Source: Pedobacter sp. MC2016-24 (GTDB lineage: Bacteria > Bacteroidota > Bacteroidia > Sphingobacteriales > Sphingobacteriaceae). From it: a DNA stretch of 64,000 nucleotides. Shown here piece by piece: positions 63,699 to 64,000 of this stretch; position 1 is the first letter of the stretch; the number at the start of each line of letters is the position of its first letter. The stretch covers positions 930,001 through 994,000 of the forward strand of contig NZ_JADFBX010000001.1 of NCBI RefSeq assembly GCF_015223055.1. The letters are read 5' to 3'. The notes under the pieces were generated by a model. It did not search any database and was not told the origin of the DNA. It worked only from the letters and a program-made list of their open reading frames with translations. The position numbers were made by a program, and so were the translations under genes.

Positions 63699-64000
63699 AT
63701 GCCTACGCCGATTTCAGAATGCCTGTATTGCCAAAACAATGAAACACTACACCGTTTAATGATTAAAATTGGAGATTTAGAAGTTTCCCAGCTGTTTTTG
63801 TTCAAAGAACAATCACATCCTGGCCGGTGTAACGTGGTTTACAAAGACCACGGGGTTGAGTTTCATGAATTGAGTGACGAGCAACGCAATGCATTTATGA
63901 AAGATGTTGCCAAAGTAGCGAAAGCTATTGCTACGGCATTTAATCCGGATAAGATTAATTATGGTGCATATGCCGACACCATTTCTCATCTACATATGCA
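63699..64000 (+). CDS. HIT-family (histidine triad) protein, 3' end beyond window
   Basis: 100 codons are visible. N-terminal ECLYCQNN supplies a C-x2-C zinc pair (Cys8, Cys11). The C-terminal part reads INYGAYADTISHLHM, and the next, incomplete codon CA would make the histidine triad H-L-H-M-H (97, 99, 101). HIT proteins are nucleoside-phosphate hydrolases or transferases (HINT/Fhit-like). The gene is free-standing as far as can be seen. Confidence 0.85.
   Translation, partial: MPTPISECLYCQNNETLHRLMIKIGDLEVSQLFLFKEQSHPGRCNVVYKDHGVEFHELSDEQRNAFMKDVAKVAKAIATAFNPDKINYGAYADTISHLHM

Overview
The window is a chromosomal segment of a Bacteroidota bacterium of the Sphingobacteriaceae, most likely Pedobacter heparinus (formerly Flavobacterium heparinum) or a very close relative. 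The reasons are two SusC/SusD pairs, a hybrid two-component regulator, a FecR/ECF-sigma pair, TAnnTTTG-type promoter elements, few Shine-Dalgarno sequences, and a block of heparan-sulfate enzymes. The lengths and active-site cysteine numbers of that block match, as I remember them, the characterised F. heparinum 2-O-sulfatase (Cys82) and 6-O-sulfatase (Cys80), and the 402-residue delta-4,5-glycuronidase. No tRNA, rRNA, CRISPR array, insertion sequence or prophage was seen.

Layout. (1) 1-7.7 kb, minus strand: a GH36 alpha-galactosidase cut by the window edge, a six-hairpin glycosidase-like protein coupled to it, a fatty-acid hydroxylase, an Omp85/BamA-type barrel with a kinase-like N-terminal domain, and a lipoprotein aldose 1-epimerase. 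(2) 7.8-14.3 kb, plus strand: an L-arabinose locus with a NUDIX-type AraR-like regulator, araB, araD, araA and a sodium/sugar symporter, with two operator-like palindromes of the same geometry. (3) 14.4-18.8 kb, minus: a GH140 apiosidase-like enzyme, a GH105 unsaturated uronyl hydrolase with an extra C-terminal domain, and a zinc alcohol dehydrogenase, pointing to pectin side-chain use. (4) 19.0 kb: a miniature M16-like protein without a zinc site. (5) 19.7-37.2 kb: a heparin/heparan-sulfate utilisation locus. SusC, SusD, 6-O-sulfatase, N-sulfamidase and 2-O-sulfatase are packed with 2-18 bp gaps. A hybrid two-component regulator, a ROK sugar kinase and an MFS permease follow, and a divergent GH88 glycuronidase faces SusC. 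No polysaccharide lyase is present. (6) 37.3-44.7 kb: an unknown membrane-anchored protein with miaE, a small lipoprotein, a YceI protein, two tandem dicarboxylate/cation symporters of which one has lost conserved ion-site residues, and a divergent LytS/LytTR-type pair. (7) 44.8-56.4 kb, minus: ECF sigma, FecR, STN-SusC, SusD, a TlpA-like thioredoxin protein and an S9 peptidase, a second nutrient-uptake locus with trans-envelope signalling. (8) 56.8-64 kb: a MacB/FtsX-type permease with a good promoter, an SDR, an AraC regulator, a DUF4846 protein, a lipoprotein, a Crp/Fnr regulator with an adjoining palindrome, a HAD remnant and a partial HIT protein.

Together the region is devoted to plant and animal polysaccharide use: arabinose, galactose and apiose-containing pectins, and sulfated glycosaminoglycans. 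Three regulatory styles lie side by side: NUDIX-AraR, hybrid two-component, and ECF sigma/FecR/STN-SusC. The least explained items are the kinase-like domain fused to the outer-membrane barrel, the ion-site-deficient symporter paralogue, the zinc-less mini-M16 protein and several intergenic inverted repeats.
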